Source of the DNA: Acidobacteriaceae bacterium
Lineage (GTDB): Bacteria; Acidobacteriota; Terriglobia; Terriglobales; Acidobacteriaceae
Length of the DNA stretch: 49,606 nt
Direction: 5' to 3'
Assembly (NCBI GenBank): GCA_003165795.1
Contig: PMWW01000183.1
Location: forward strand, 33,769-83,374
Part shown: positions 10,119 to 19,274 of the stretch, in pieces
Numbering within the stretch: position 1 is the first letter of the stretch
Layout: each line of letters opens with the position of its first letter
Program-made: the position numbers and the translations under genes
The notes under the pieces: model-generated
What the model saw: only the letters and a program-made list of their open reading frames with translations
Told to the model about the DNA's origin: nothing
Database searches by the model: none

Positions 10119-11549
10119 TCACTTGGGACTTGCGCTGGAACTGTGATTGCTAGCGCTGCTGCCGTGCGCCGCCGTCGCCGGCGATGCCCCCGCAGCGCCC
10201 GAAATGGCGCTGCCGTAGCTGGGAGCGACCAGTAACGGCCCGCTTACGATCGCGCGTGGGGTTGGAGCAGCGAAAACGTGCGCTGATGAGGGGTGGTATG
10301 CGGTGGCGGCCCTGGCGTCTTGGGCAGGAAACACATTGTGATTGGCGCTCACGTTCCCAGCATTTGGAGCGGTAAATCCATGGGATGTCGCGTTAGCGGC
10401 GACAGCACGTCCTGGGATCACACTTCCAAAGTTCGGGGGAATTCGTCCTCCGGGAACGTAGGCCGGGGATGCCCCCTCCTTGCCAACCGTGATCGTCGGT
10501 CGCGCCGAGTTCGTCGCTGTGTTGATAGCTGGAGGGGTCGCGGCGGTCCAGCCCGCCGGCGCCTTCATGACCGTGGGAACGTTATGGAAGTTACTCGCAT
10601 ACCACTGGCCGCCGTAGTTGCTTCCGGGCAACCAAGCCCATCCGGTCCCTTTGATGTACGCCCATGAGCCATAGTGATAAGGCAGCCATCCCCACGGATA
10701 CGCCGAAGCCCAGGAGTAACCCATCCCGGGATAGAACATCCAGGCTCCATTGCTGTACGGGCTCCATCCGATCATCGAGTTCGCGAAGCCATAAGGCTGC
10801 CACACGTATCCATAGCCGGGCGCATAGGAGTAGTCACCGTAGTAATTGAGGTCCTGCAATCCATAACCGCGACTCGGGCCGCCGTAGCCGGCATTCTGAG
10901 CATAGGTATTGCTGTAGGCTTCGCGTTCTTTATTCCAGTTGTCGAACGGCAGCGCCTGGGCTCCTTTGGCTATGCTGTAACCTGCTGCATTCTTTGGGTC
11001 GAGGGTCAACGTTTCTTTCTTTTGGACAATAACTGCTGGCGCCTGGTTCTCGAGTTGGACATCCCCTTTGAAGACTGCCACCTGAACTTGGCCCGAAGCC
11101 GCATTGACTCGCATCAGCGTGTCGCGACGTACCAATAGATTCGTCCCACCAACCGTGACACGAAAGATGTCGTCGCCCTTCGAGATCGCGTCCAGATAAA
11201 CGATGCCCTTGATCACTTCGATCTGGTTGACCTTGGCGCCGGCATCGTTCATCACGAGCTGGGAAAACTTGACTTCGGAATCGTCCGCCAGTCGCAGCGC
11301 GCTCTGGTCTTCGAACTCAACCTCGGCAAGACCGTCGCTTCCCGTAATTAAGCGAACCCCCTCGACGATGGGTGTGTTAAGGATAGCGCGCTCCAGTCCC
11401 TGTCCAGTCGCACGGTCCATCTGGACTTGTCCCTCGACGGAGCTAAGACGAACGATCCTGACGTGCGATTCCGCGAAGGCTCCAATTGAAGCTGTGGCTA
11501 GAACGAACGCGATAGCGGCTGATAATGCGAACCTGGCACGCGCGGTCAT
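10119..11549 (-). CDS. Secreted FecR-domain protein with Tyr/Trp-rich region
   Basis: 476 residues. A signal peptide (about residues 1-25, ending SIGAFA-ES) is followed by a FecR-type domain (about 28-180: VRIVRLSSVEGQVQMDR, LITGSDGLAEVEFED, SALRLADDSEVKF). A middle segment (about 220-340) is strikingly rich in Tyr, Gly and Trp (YSNTYAQNAGYGG, GYGYVWQPYGF, AYPWGWLPYHYGSW), as in DUF6600-type FecR proteins. The C-terminal tail is Ala/Pro/Ser-rich and disordered. The protein is probably exported; FecR domains in this type are not linked to a sigma factor, and no ECF sigma or TonB gene is adjacent. The start at 11549 has GGGAG upstream and gives a clean signal peptide. Confidence 0.8.
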   Translation of the reverse strand: MTARARFALSAAIAFVLATASIGAFAESHVRIVRLSSVEGQVQMDRATGQGLERAILNTPIVEGVRLITGSDGLAEVEFEDQSALRLADDSEVKFSQLVMNDAGAKVNQIEVIKGIVYLDAISKGDDIFRVTVGGTNLLVRRDTLMRVNAASGQVQVAVFKGDVQLENQAPAVIVQKKETLTLDPKNAAGYSIAKGAQALPFDNWNKEREAYSNTYAQNAGYGGPSRGYGLQDLNYYGDYSYAPGYGYVWQPYGFANSMIGWSPYSNGAWMFYPGMGYSWASAYPWGWLPYHYGSWAYIKGTGWAWLPGSNYGGQWYASNFHNVPTVMKAPAGWTAATPPAINTATNSARPTITVGKEGASPAYVPGGRIPPNFGSVIPGRAVAANATSHGFTAPNAGNVSANHNVFPAQDARAATAYHPSSAHVFAAPTPRAIVSGPLLVAPSYGSAISGAAGASPATAAHGSSASNHSSSASPK

Positions 11550-11761
11550 CTCTGTACTCCCTGGCCCGAAGATTGCCAACTCCGACCCTGAGAGCAGGAG
11601 TGGGAAAGTCAGTTGGCAAGCCCTTTGAGGCCTTCTCTTATCAACCCCATTAGACAACATTTGATGCCTTGGTTTTAGAAAATTCGGATGCTGGAATTGT
11701 CAAACTTTCGTTCCTACGACAAGGAGATGTCAGGCCGTAAAGACCCCAGATAAGCCTCTGG

Positions 11762-12463
11762 TCATTGCTGGGCGGGATTTTGTGCAGCCAAACCCGAGCC
11801 ATTCATCGTCTGCAGCAGGTGTTTCGCAGTCTGACGGCTGATGTTCATCATGTTCGGATCGTTGACGATCTTGCGCAGGATGGGAGCAATTATGCCTATC
11901 TCCTCCACCTCGTGGCTCGCTTGCAGGTCCTGCAATTCCTTCAGCCGCTCATCCATTCCCAGCTTATCGAAGCGATACTGAAAGGCCAGTTTGCGACCAT
12001 AATCGATCGTCATGGCGATGGCCTCGAACAGTTTCGTCAACTCCTCCACATCGGCATTTTGCGACCAGTTGTAGGTGGTTGCACCCTGGATCTGTGGTGA
12101 GCGGTACTCCAAGGTCTTCCGGCCGGTCTGGGCAATGTGCTTCAGATGCGAATCGAAATCACCGTGGAAATAGTTGAGCTTCTGGCTTAGCTCAAAGATC
12201 TTCTGGCGGTTCACCTCCGACATCAAGAAGTCCTGTGGATAAGCATCCGTGTCATGGGCCTCGCCGGCATTCGGAGTTCCGTCGAAATGCGTTTTGCCAT
12301 CCGACTGAACTTCAATGGAATACTCTTGCCAGGGAATGCCCTGGGGCCAATCGAAGCTGAAGCGGACGGACGCCGATTGGGCTGCGGCAGAAGGAGAGGT
12401 TGCAGTCTGTTGCGCCGCAGCCAGCAGAGGCATCAGCAAGACGAGGGCGAACCACCGGTTCAT
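11762..12463 (-). CDS. Exported hypothetical protein
   Basis: 233 residues with a short signal peptide (MNRWFALVLLMPLLAAAQQ) and a soluble, charged mature part. A beta-rich N-terminal half contains IEVQSDGKTHFDGTP; a mostly helical C-terminal half contains DERLKELQDLQASHEVEEIGIIAPILRKIVNDPN. I do not recognise a named domain; similar predicted periplasmic proteins occur in acidobacterial genomes next to ruvC, which is a recollection and not checked. It starts 16 bases after the ruvC stop codon on the same strand, so co-transcription with ruvC is likely. Confidence 0.7.
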   Translation of the reverse strand: MNRWFALVLLMPLLAAAQQTATSPSAAAQSASVRFSFDWPQGIPWQEYSIEVQSDGKTHFDGTPNAGEAHDTDAYPQDFLMSEVNRQKIFELSQKLNYFHGDFDSHLKHIAQTGRKTLEYRSPQIQGATTYNWSQNADVEELTKLFEAIAMTIDYGRKLAFQYRFDKLGMDERLKELQDLQASHEVEEIGIIAPILRKIVNDPNMMNISRQTAKHLLQTMNGSGLAAQNPAQQ

Positions 12464-12478
12464 GGTGGAAGAATTCTA

Positions 12479-12982
12479 TCAGCCAGCTCCGGCGTGCTGA
12501 CGCTGCAGGGTGCCGGCGGTGTGCAGATGACAGATCGCGATGGCCAGAGCGTCGGCAACATCGGGAGGCTCGGGCGGCGCGGGCAGGTCCAACAGACGTG
12601 CCACCATCAGCTGCACCTGCGCTTTCTCGGCTCGGCCATAACCCACCACGGCAGATTTGATCGAAAGCGGAGAATAGGCGATCACTTGCAAACCGGCCTG
12701 AGCGGCGACCAGCATGGCTACTCCGCGCACGTGACCCAGCTTCAGCGCCGATTTCACGTTGACGGCATAAAAAACATCTTCGATGGCAACCTGCTCCGGC
12801 GAGTATCTGCCGATAATTTCCGTGAGCCCTTCACAGATCGTCTTCAGGCGGAGTTCCAGGGCTTCGCGCGGCGAAAGATGGATCGCGCCACTGCAAAGAT
12901 GGCGCAGCAAGCCCTGAGCATCCTGCTCCACCACGCCATAGCCGGTGTATTCGCCGCCGCAATCGATGCCTAGGACGCGCAT
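12479..12982 (-). CDS. ruvC: Holliday junction endonuclease RuvC
   Basis: 167 residues (EC 3.1.21.10, now grouped in 3.1.22.4 in older lists), the resolvase that nicks two strands of a Holliday junction with RuvAB. The four catalytic acidic residues align with the family: D7 in GIDCGG, E68 in AIEDVF, D141 and D144 in DVADALAIA. FYAVNVKSALKLGHVRG is the conserved DNA-binding segment. ruvA and ruvB are not nearby. It is followed on the same strand by an exported hypothetical protein. Confidence 0.96.
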   Translation of the reverse strand: MRVLGIDCGGEYTGYGVVEQDAQGLLRHLCSGAIHLSPREALELRLKTICEGLTEIIGRYSPEQVAIEDVFYAVNVKSALKLGHVRGVAMLVAAQAGLQVIAYSPLSIKSAVVGYGRAEKAQVQLMVARLLDLPAPPEPPDVADALAIAICHLHTAGTLQRQHAGAG

Positions 12983-13384
12983 TGCGGAGAGTGTAGCAGA
13001 TCACCGTCCGGATGCTCCCAAGTGTAATTGTTTCAGTATCTTGAATGTAAGTTCAATGGGGGGACATTTTAGAACGAATCCTGCTAAGTTATTGATTCCA
13101 CATTGCAGGAGTTTGATTTGTAAGTCATTTTATTTCGTAATCTTGACGCAGCTGGAAACCGCGTCTTATTAGTAAGATTCTGTCCCTTCGTCTTACTAGT
13201 AAGACGTCTTACTGGTAAGACAAGCGTCCCAGCTTCCAGAACTGCGCTGCAAAAGTGAACTCCTTGCTGCAGAAATCTCCCGATACCTTTACTATTTGCT
13301 CAGAAGCAAGTTACCGATGCGCAACGCGTTTCAACACGTGATAGAAATCAAGTGAACAATGCGGGAAAGTTGGGGAGATCGCTA
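12983..13384. other. Regulatory intergenic region between ruvC and the M1 peptidase
   Basis: About 400 bases between divergent genes. Its distinctive content is a cluster of three 16-bp palindromes described separately at 13163-13221. No gene is seen. Confidence 0.6.
13163..13221. promoter_or_regulatory. Three-copy 16-bp palindromic operator
   Basis: GTCTTATTAGTAAGAT (13163-13178), GTCTTACTAGTAAGAC (13190-13205, a perfect palindrome) and GTCTTACTGGTAAGAC (13206-13221). Start-to-start spacing is 27 then 16 bp; the last two abut. Three closely spaced dyads about 165 bases before the M1 peptidase start are typical of a repressor or activator operator. The cognate regulator is not encoded next to it and I do not assign a family. 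Confidence 0.7.
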
Positions 13385-15337
13385 ATGTACAGTCGGATCG
13401 TTCTGCTGCTATCGGTTGCGGGAGTTTTGCTGACCGCTGCCGCCGCGGCCCAAAGTCCGTTCGCACCGAAAGTTTCAGGGCCGCTGTCGCAGCGAGTCGT
13501 GGCCTATCAGATCGATGCCAAGTACGACCCTCCTAAGCATACGGTGGAAGCCACTGAGACGCTGACCTATCACAACCTCACTGGTCAGCCGCTGGACACG
13601 TTTCCCTTTCATCTCTATCTGAACGCGTTTCAGCAGAAGTCGACGTGGATGCATGAAGCGCATCGCGACGGTAATTTTCGATCCAGCAGGCTGGACGTGT
13701 GGAAGCCTGAGGACTACGGAGCCAACGAGGTGACTTCCTTCGAAGTGGTGGGCATGGGAGACCTGACCAAGCAGATGAAGTTCGTCTCTCCCGACGATGG
13801 CAATCCTGACGACAAGACGGTCTTCCAGGTGAAGTTGCCGCGAGCGATCGCTCCGGGCGAAAGCGTGCAGTTCAAGATCAAGTTCAAAGCAACCTTTCCC
13901 GAGGTGATCGCGCGCACCGGTTATAAGCGCACTTTCCTGCTCGCCGGACAATGGTTTCCCAAGGTCGGCTTGTGGTGGCACCGGCAGTGGAATTGCCACC
14001 AGTTCCATGCCATGACCGAGTTCTTCGCCGACTTCGGCACCTATGACGTGAAGATTACGTTGCCTAAGGATTATGTCATCGGCGCGACTGGAGTGCAGGT
14101 CGGCGACAACGATAATGCTAACGGCACCAAGACGGTAGCTTTTCATGCCGAAGATGTTCACGACTTCGCTTGGACTGCCGATCCCAACTTCAAAGTCGTA
14201 GAAAATCAGTTCGACGGCAGTGTCGGCCCGGTGAAGATTCGGCTGCTCACTTACGACAGTCACCACGGCTCGTGGCAGCCTTATATCTATTGCGTCAAAG
14301 AAAGTATGAAGCGCTTTGACGAGTGGTACGGGCCTTACCCTTACGCGCAACTCACGGTAGTCGATCCGCCGCACGGCGCGGGCGAAGCTGGCGGGATGGA
14401 GTATCCGACCTTCATTACCGGAGACAGCGGCTGGTTTATCCCTAAGGGAGTGCACTTGATTGACCTCGTCACCGAGCATGAGTTCGGGCACCAGTACTGG
14501 TACGGAATGGTGGCAACCAACGAGTTCGAAAACGGATGGCTGGACGAAGGCATCAACAGTTATACCGAAGTGAAGGTCCTCGACAACATGTACGGCAGCA
14601 ACGCCAGCGTCCTGAACGTCATGGGCGCGCAATTGGGCGAACGTGGTTTGCAGCGGTTGGGGTATCTCGGCTCACCCGATATAGATTCGCTTGCCCGTGC
14701 CAGCTACACCAACATGAGCGTTGGCAGCTATGGCGACATCACCTATGGCAAGACCGCTAGTATGCTGATTTCGCTGGAAGCCATCGTGGGCGAGCAGACG
14801 CTGAAAAATGCGCTGCACACCTACTTCATGAAGTATCGCTTTACCCATCCCACGCAGGAAGACTTCATGCGCACGGTGAGCGAAGTTGCCGGCCAGGATC
14901 TAAGTTGGTTCTGGGACCAGGCAGTCTACGGGACGCAGGTGCTGGACTATGAGGTCCTCCGCGCCGACTCCAATCCCACCAACTGGTACGACTCCAATGC
15001 GACCGACAAGAAAGGCGAGACAGTTTACGAGACGCAGGTGATCCTGCATCGCAAAGGGGATTTCGTCTTTCCTGTCCTTGCCGAGGTAAAATTCGACAAC
15101 GGCGAAAGCACAATTGAGCGCTGGGATGGCAAGGACCGCTGGGTGCGATACGTGTACCACAAGAAAGCGCAGGTCGAGTCGGTCCAGATTGATCCGGCCT
15201 ACCAAGTGACGCTTGACCGCGACTACCTCAACAACAGCCAGGTCACGGCGTCGAAGCACGGAGCTATCCACAAGATCGCGACCTACTGGATGTTCTTGAC
15301 CCAATTCCTGGCTCAGTTCCTGAGCTGGCTGGCCTAG
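13385..15337 (+). CDS. M1-family zinc metallopeptidase, exported
   Basis: 650 residues with a signal peptide (about 1-23, ending AAAAQ). The aminopeptidase-N-like N-terminal beta domain is followed by the catalytic domain. The exopeptidase motif appears as GGMEYPTF in place of GAMEN. Zinc site HEFGH is at residues 365-369 with the downstream Glu in NGWLDEGIN; GDITYGKTASML carries the family Tyr region. It probably cleaves N-terminal residues or peptides outside the cytoplasm. The start at 13385 has GGGGAG 8 bases upstream and leads straight into the signal peptide; a GTG at 13352 is less likely. It is followed 11 bases later by a membrane protein gene, and the operator at 13163-13221 probably controls both. 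Confidence 0.92.
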   Translation: MYSRIVLLLSVAGVLLTAAAAAQSPFAPKVSGPLSQRVVAYQIDAKYDPPKHTVEATETLTYHNLTGQPLDTFPFHLYLNAFQQKSTWMHEAHRDGNFRSSRLDVWKPEDYGANEVTSFEVVGMGDLTKQMKFVSPDDGNPDDKTVFQVKLPRAIAPGESVQFKIKFKATFPEVIARTGYKRTFLLAGQWFPKVGLWWHRQWNCHQFHAMTEFFADFGTYDVKITLPKDYVIGATGVQVGDNDNANGTKTVAFHAEDVHDFAWTADPNFKVVENQFDGSVGPVKIRLLTYDSHHGSWQPYIYCVKESMKRFDEWYGPYPYAQLTVVDPPHGAGEAGGMEYPTFITGDSGWFIPKGVHLIDLVTEHEFGHQYWYGMVATNEFENGWLDEGINSYTEVKVLDNMYGSNASVLNVMGAQLGERGLQRLGYLGSPDIDSLARASYTNMSVGSYGDITYGKTASMLISLEAIVGEQTLKNALHTYFMKYRFTHPTQEDFMRTVSEVAGQDLSWFWDQAVYGTQVLDYEVLRADSNPTNWYDSNATDKKGETVYETQVILHRKGDFVFPVLAEVKFDNGESTIERWDGKDRWVRYVYHKKAQVESVQIDPAYQVTLDRDYLNNSQVTASKHGAIHKIATYWMFLTQFLAQFLSWLA

Positions 15338-15348
15338 AAGGAGAGACC

Positions 15349-16347
15349 ATGGCAGACAACGAGAAAGGCGTAGTAGCTGCTGGGTTCGGCCTCCTCTGGC
15401 GGCGGCAGGGAATCCTGTGGTGGGTATTTGCTGTGAACTTCGTGTGTGGTGCGCTGGGCACCATTCCCGCTATGCTGGCACTGCACCGCACGCTGGCTCA
15501 CTCGCTCGCAGGGCAACCGCTCAGCAAAGGCTTCGACGTAGGAATGTTCGTTGAGCTGCTGAGGCTACCGAACGTCAGCTTGATGCACTCGTCCACCACT
15601 TCGTACATTTTCGCGTTCGTGTTCTTCCTCTTCATGTTGTTCGTCAGCGGAGGAATCCTCGAGACCTACCATCAAGACCGCAAGCTCACGACCGGCGATT
15701 TCTTTGCCGCGTCCGGCGCGTTCTTCTGGAGGTTCGTGCGGCTGATGCTGTTGTCCCTGGTTCCCTTCGTCGCGGTGGTCATCGTCCATGGGGTACTCGA
15801 CAAACTGGCGGACTACGTGGGCGACCGTGCCATCGCCGACCAGGTCGGCATCTATCTTTCATGGTTCGCAATTGCCGTGTTCGTCTTGCTAGCACTGGTT
15901 GTGAGGCTATGGTTCGATATCGCGCAAGTCCGCACCGTAGCGCAGAACGAGCGGCGCATGTGGCGCAACACCTGGAAGGCCTTTCACATAATCTTTCGGC
16001 AGCTTCCCAGCCTGTTCTGGATGTACTTCCGCATCAGTTTGTTTGGCTGGGCGACTTTGGCAATTGGTTTGGTGATTTGGGCGAAGCTACCGCCGACGGC
16101 GACGCCGGTCACCTTCGTTCTGCTTGAGCTGATCTTGCTGGCGCAGTTGGCGACGCGATTCTGGCAACTGGCCAGCGCCATGACCTGGTACCAAAGGCAT
16201 GCCGAGGTGGTTCCCGCCGACGCGGTGGATTACACGACGCCGCAGCCGCAAGAAATCGCGGAGCTCACGCCAACGGTGGAACCTGCGCCATCGGTCGAGC
16301 CGTCGCTACGCGATCCCGGTCCGGAATTGCCGCCAGCCCAGGCGTGA
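15349..16347 (+). CDS. Polytopic membrane protein, unknown function
   Basis: 332 residues with about six hydrophobic segments and a Pro/Glu-rich C-terminal tail of about 40 residues. Hydrophobic stretches include ILWWVFAVNFVCGALGTIPA, FAFVFFLFMLFVSGGIL and LMLLSLVPFVAVVIVHG. I do not recognise a family beyond a general DUF-type integral membrane protein. An SD (GGAGAG) precedes the ATG. The 11-base gap after the M1 peptidase gene indicates an operon, so a role in supporting or localising the exported peptidase, or responding to the same envelope signal, is a reasonable inference and nothing more. Confidence 0.75.
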   Translation: MADNEKGVVAAGFGLLWRRQGILWWVFAVNFVCGALGTIPAMLALHRTLAHSLAGQPLSKGFDVGMFVELLRLPNVSLMHSSTTSYIFAFVFFLFMLFVSGGILETYHQDRKLTTGDFFAASGAFFWRFVRLMLLSLVPFVAVVIVHGVLDKLADYVGDRAIADQVGIYLSWFAIAVFVLLALVVRLWFDIAQVRTVAQNERRMWRNTWKAFHIIFRQLPSLFWMYFRISLFGWATLAIGLVIWAKLPPTATPVTFVLLELILLAQLATRFWQLASAMTWYQRHAEVVPADAVDYTTPQPQEIAELTPTVEPAPSVEPSLRDPGPELPPAQA

Positions 16348-16367
16348 GGACTAGCAAGATGGGGAGT

Positions 16368-16676
16368 TCAGAGACGGTTTTTCAGGATTTGTTCCACGTC
16401 TCTACGACCGTGGAGAATGGAAACCACCTGCAAGGGTTTTGTATCGGGTCGGTAGACGATCAGGTATGAGTAGACGGGAAAGAACTTCACGGTCTCGTCC
16501 GTCAGGTTCTTGCGCCAATGACCGGCACCGGGGTTCGCGGCAAGAAAAACAATCCTGTCCCGGATGACTGATTCAACACGATCCGCCATCTCTAAGCTGC
16601 TTTGCTTTTTGATGTAGCGCCAGATTTCGACCAGGTCGAACGCGGCTTCGGGTGCGAGAACGTATCGCTCCCTCAC
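16368..16676 (-). CDS. parE: RelE/ParE-family toxin
   Basis: 102 residues with the RelE/ParE fold pattern: LAPEAAFDLVEIWRYIKKQS at the N terminus, a central DRIVFLAANPGAGHWRKNL, and the C-terminal strands KFFPVYSYLIVYRPDTKPLQVVSILHGRRDVEQIL. The ILHGRRD ending is typical of ParE-type toxins, which target gyrase in characterised cases; RelE-type mRNA cleavage residues are not obvious. The ATGA overlap with the upstream antitoxin gene (16673-16676) shows translational coupling in the usual antitoxin-toxin order. Confidence 0.85.
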   Translation of the reverse strand: MRERYVLAPEAAFDLVEIWRYIKKQSSLEMADRVESVIRDRIVFLAANPGAGHWRKNLTDETVKFFPVYSYLIVYRPDTKPLQVVSILHGRRDVEQILKNRL

Positions 16677-16930
16677 TCAGGCTTGGCCTTCAAGTCAGTC
16701 AGGTAAGCATCAAGTCGCTCTTCCGGGATTCCCTCGCCTCGGTCGAGTTGACTAATGCCGCGCCGAATCTTGGCATTGATCGCTCCCCGGTTCTCCAAGA
16801 GCCAGCGATCCTGCTCCTCCTGGGTTTCAAGCAATCGGACCAACACCTCCTCAACGCTATCGGAGCCGCTCGCCTGGAGCTGTTTTTGGAGTCTGGCCTC
16901 GATGGCTGCGTCGCGGATCTCGATGTTCAT
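16673..16930 (-). CDS. parD: ParD-like antitoxin
   Basis: 85 residues. The N-terminal part (MNIEIRDAAIEARLQKQLQASGSDSVEEVLVRLLETQ) resembles a ribbon-helix-helix antitoxin, and the C-terminal GEGIPEERLDAYLTDLKA is the flexible toxin-binding tail common in ParD-type proteins. It overlaps the toxin gene by four bases. Such antitoxins usually repress their own promoter with the toxin. The gene pair sits between the M1 peptidase operon and acs and may have arrived by transfer, though its composition is not visibly unusual. Confidence 0.8.
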   Translation of the reverse strand: MNIEIRDAAIEARLQKQLQASGSDSVEEVLVRLLETQEEQDRWLLENRGAINAKIRRGISQLDRGEGIPEERLDAYLTDLKAKPE

Positions 16931-17103
16931 CGCTCGTTCCTCGTACGTCTGTGATTATAGTTTCTTTTCCTGGTCACTGATGATCCAGAAATATCAAGCA
17001 ATGCGTAGTCAATCGGCTCGGCCCACCATTCGAAGGCCGTGGAGTCAATGCCGACATCCATGGCGTTATTATATTCTTGAGAGAAATTGTCGCTAATGAA
17101 AGA

Positions 17104-17124
17104 CGGGGCGCCCGACGCGCCCCG
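17104..17124 (-). terminator. Possible terminator hairpin after acs
   Basis: CGGGGCGC and GCGCCCCG form an 8-bp GC stem around a 5-base loop, followed on the minus strand by TCTTTCATT. It lies 25 bases past the acs stop codon (17149). The T tract is weak, so an intrinsic terminator is only possible. Confidence 0.4.
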
Positions 17125-17148
17125 CGTCATAAACCGGCTGCGAGATAG

Positions 17149-19113
17149 CTACTCGTCTTCCTGCAACTTGGCGATCACTCCCAGATCTTCCAGCGTCGTG
17201 ACGTCGCCCTTGACCTCACCGCTGGTAGCCAGTTCACGCAGCAGGCGCCGCATGATTTTTCCCGAGCGCGTCTTGGGCAACTGATCGGTGAAGCGAATGT
17301 CGTCGGGCTTCGCCATCGCTCCAATTTCCTTCGCCACCCAAAGCCGCAGTTCTTCCTTCAATTCGGGTGAGGGTTGGTGTCCCATCTCCAGCGTGACGAA
17401 AGCCGCCACTGCCTGACCTTTCATCTCGTCGGGTCTGCCAACCACGGCAGCTTCCGCCACTTTGGGGTGTGCAACTAGCGCCGACTCGATCTCCATAGTG
17501 CTCAGGCGATGGCCCGAGACGTTGAGAACGTCATCCACGCGGCCCATGATCCAGAAGTAGCCGTCCTGATCTTCGCGAGCACCATCGCCGGTGAAATACA
17601 TTCCGGGAATGTCAGACCAGTACTGGCGCACATAGCGCTCGGGATCGCCATATACCGTCCGCAACATGGCGGGCCAAGGCCGTTTGATCACGAGATATCC
17701 GCCAGAGCCGAGAGGCACGCGCTCGCCGCTGCGCGTCACCACTTCGGCAGCAATTCCCGGCAGCGGACGTGTCGCCGAACCGGGCTTGGTCGCAACCGCG
17801 CCGGGGATGGGCGAGATCATGATGCAGCCCGTCTCGGTCTGCCACCAGGTATCGACGATGGGACAGCGATTACCGCCAATCACTTCGCGATACCACATCC
17901 AAGCTTCAGGATTGATCGGCTCGCCGACCGTACCCAGCAGACGCAGGCTGCTCAGGTCATGCTTCTTCGGCCACTCGTCGCCCCACTTAACGAAGGTGCG
18001 GATGGCCGTGGGCGCGGTGTAAAGGATGTTTACCTTGTGTTTCTCGACGATCGCCCAGAAACGATCAAACGCCGGCCAGTTGGGCGCGCCTTCATACATC
18101 AGAACCGTGGCGCCGTTTTGCAACGGTCCGTAGACGATGTAGCTATGTCCCGTGACCCAGCCGATGTCGGCAGTACACCAGAAGGTGTCCTCTTCTTTCA
18201 GATCGAAGACCCACTTGGTCGTGATGTAAGTTCCAACCGAGTAGCCGCCGGTAGTGTGCACAATTCCCTTTGGCTTTCCGGTCGTGCCGGAGGTGTAGAG
18301 GATGTAGAGCGGATGCTCGGAATCCAGCGGCTCGGCGGGACAGTTGTCGCTGGCCTTGGCCATCAGCTCATGCCACCAGTGATCGCGCCCTTCTTTCCAC
18401 GTAACTTCGGAGCCGGTGCGCTTATACACCACAACGTGCTTCACCGTCGGGCAGCGGTCCATCGCCTCGTCCACTGCGGCTTTCAACTTCACTTCGCCAC
18501 CCCGGCGGTACGATCCGTCCTGGGTGATGACGGCCACCGCTTCCTGATCGGTGATGCGATCGACCAGAGCATTGGCGGAAAATCCGCCGAAGATGACCGA
18601 GTGCGGAGCGCCGATCCGTGCGCACGCCAGCATGGCGATGGGCAGCTCAGGACACATGCCCATGTAGATTGCAATGCGATCGCCCGCCTTGATGCCCAGC
18701 GACTTGAGCACATTAGCAAACTTGCACACCTCGCTGAGCAGCTGTTGGTAAGTAAGGGTGCGAACTTCGCCAGGCTCACTCTCCCAGATAATGGCAGCCT
18801 TGTTCTTGCGCCAGGTCTCGACGTGGCGATCGAGGCAGTTGTAGGACAGATTGATCTTGCCGCCGAGAAACCATTTTGCCCATGGTGCATCCCATTCCAG
18901 CACCTTGTTCCAAGGCTCGAACCAGTGCAGTTGGCGCGCGATGTCGGCCCAGAAGCCCTCCGGATCGGCAGCCGCCCGGGCACAGATATTGTCATAATCT
19001 TCCTTGGTGCGAATGTGGGCGTTCTTGCTGAATTCCTCCGGGGGTGGGAAACTGCGTTTTTCCGTGAGTATGGAATCAATGTTTGGGCCGGCTGCCGGCT
19101 GCGTCGTGGACAT
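17149..19113 (-). CDS. acs: Acetyl-CoA synthetase
   Basis: 654 residues, AMP-forming acetate-CoA ligase (EC 6.2.1.1). It activates acetate to acetyl-AMP and then acetyl-CoA. Seen: [19 protein letters not shown] (P-loop), [13 protein letters not shown] and DTWWQTETG (acetate pocket, with the Trp that limits substrate to small acids), [20 protein letters not shown] (hinge), and [12 protein letters not shown] with the catalytic Lys whose acetylation controls Acs in many bacteria. GGAGG is 7 bases before the ATG. It follows a second paralogue by 161 bases on the same strand, so an OFA transporter-acs2-acs transcription unit is likely. Confidence 0.96.
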   Translation of the reverse strand: MSTTQPAAGPNIDSILTEKRSFPPPEEFSKNAHIRTKEDYDNICARAAADPEGFWADIARQLHWFEPWNKVLEWDAPWAKWFLGGKINLSYNCLDRHVETWRKNKAAIIWESEPGEVRTLTYQQLLSEVCKFANVLKSLGIKAGDRIAIYMGMCPELPIAMLACARIGAPHSVIFGGFSANALVDRITDQEAVAVITQDGSYRRGGEVKLKAAVDEAMDRCPTVKHVVVYKRTGSEVTWKEGRDHWWHELMAKASDNCPAEPLDSEHPLYILYTSGTTGKPKGIVHTTGGYSVGTYITTKWVFDLKEEDTFWCTADIGWVTGHSYIVYGPLQNGATVLMYEGAPNWPAFDRFWAIVEKHKVNILYTAPTAIRTFVKWGDEWPKKHDLSSLRLLGTVGEPINPEAWMWYREVIGGNRCPIVDTWWQTETGCIMISPIPGAVATKPGSATRPLPGIAAEVVTRSGERVPLGSGGYLVIKRPWPAMLRTVYGDPERYVRQYWSDIPGMYFTGDGAREDQDGYFWIMGRVDDVLNVSGHRLSTMEIESALVAHPKVAEAAVVGRPDEMKGQAVAAFVTLEMGHQPSPELKEELRLWVAKEIGAMAKPDDIRFTDQLPKTRSGKIMRRLLRELATSGEVKGDVTTLEDLGVIAKLQEDE

Positions 19114-19274
19114 CTACATGCCTCCGATAAAAGTTGCTGAATTGAATTGCGCTAGTAAGGTGGTGCGCGGGCCCGAGCTTATGTTCATGCATTCTAGTTG
19201 CGGATTGCCAGGTTGGCGAGCAAAACCTGACCGGGTCCGGGCCGCCGTCAGAGCGGGCCCGGAATGAAAGCTGC

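Noticed and set aside
13475-14632. 385-codon minus-strand frame inside the M1 peptidase gene
   Set aside because: Antisense shadow of the peptidase coding frame, with no start signal.
16927-17130. 67-codon frame between the antitoxin and acs
   Set aside because: No SD, no recognisable sequence, and it crosses the hairpin at 17104-17124.
17509-19140. 543-codon plus-strand frame opposite acs
   Set aside because: Antisense to an unmistakable acetyl-CoA synthetase; composition is that of a shadow frame and no domain is visible.
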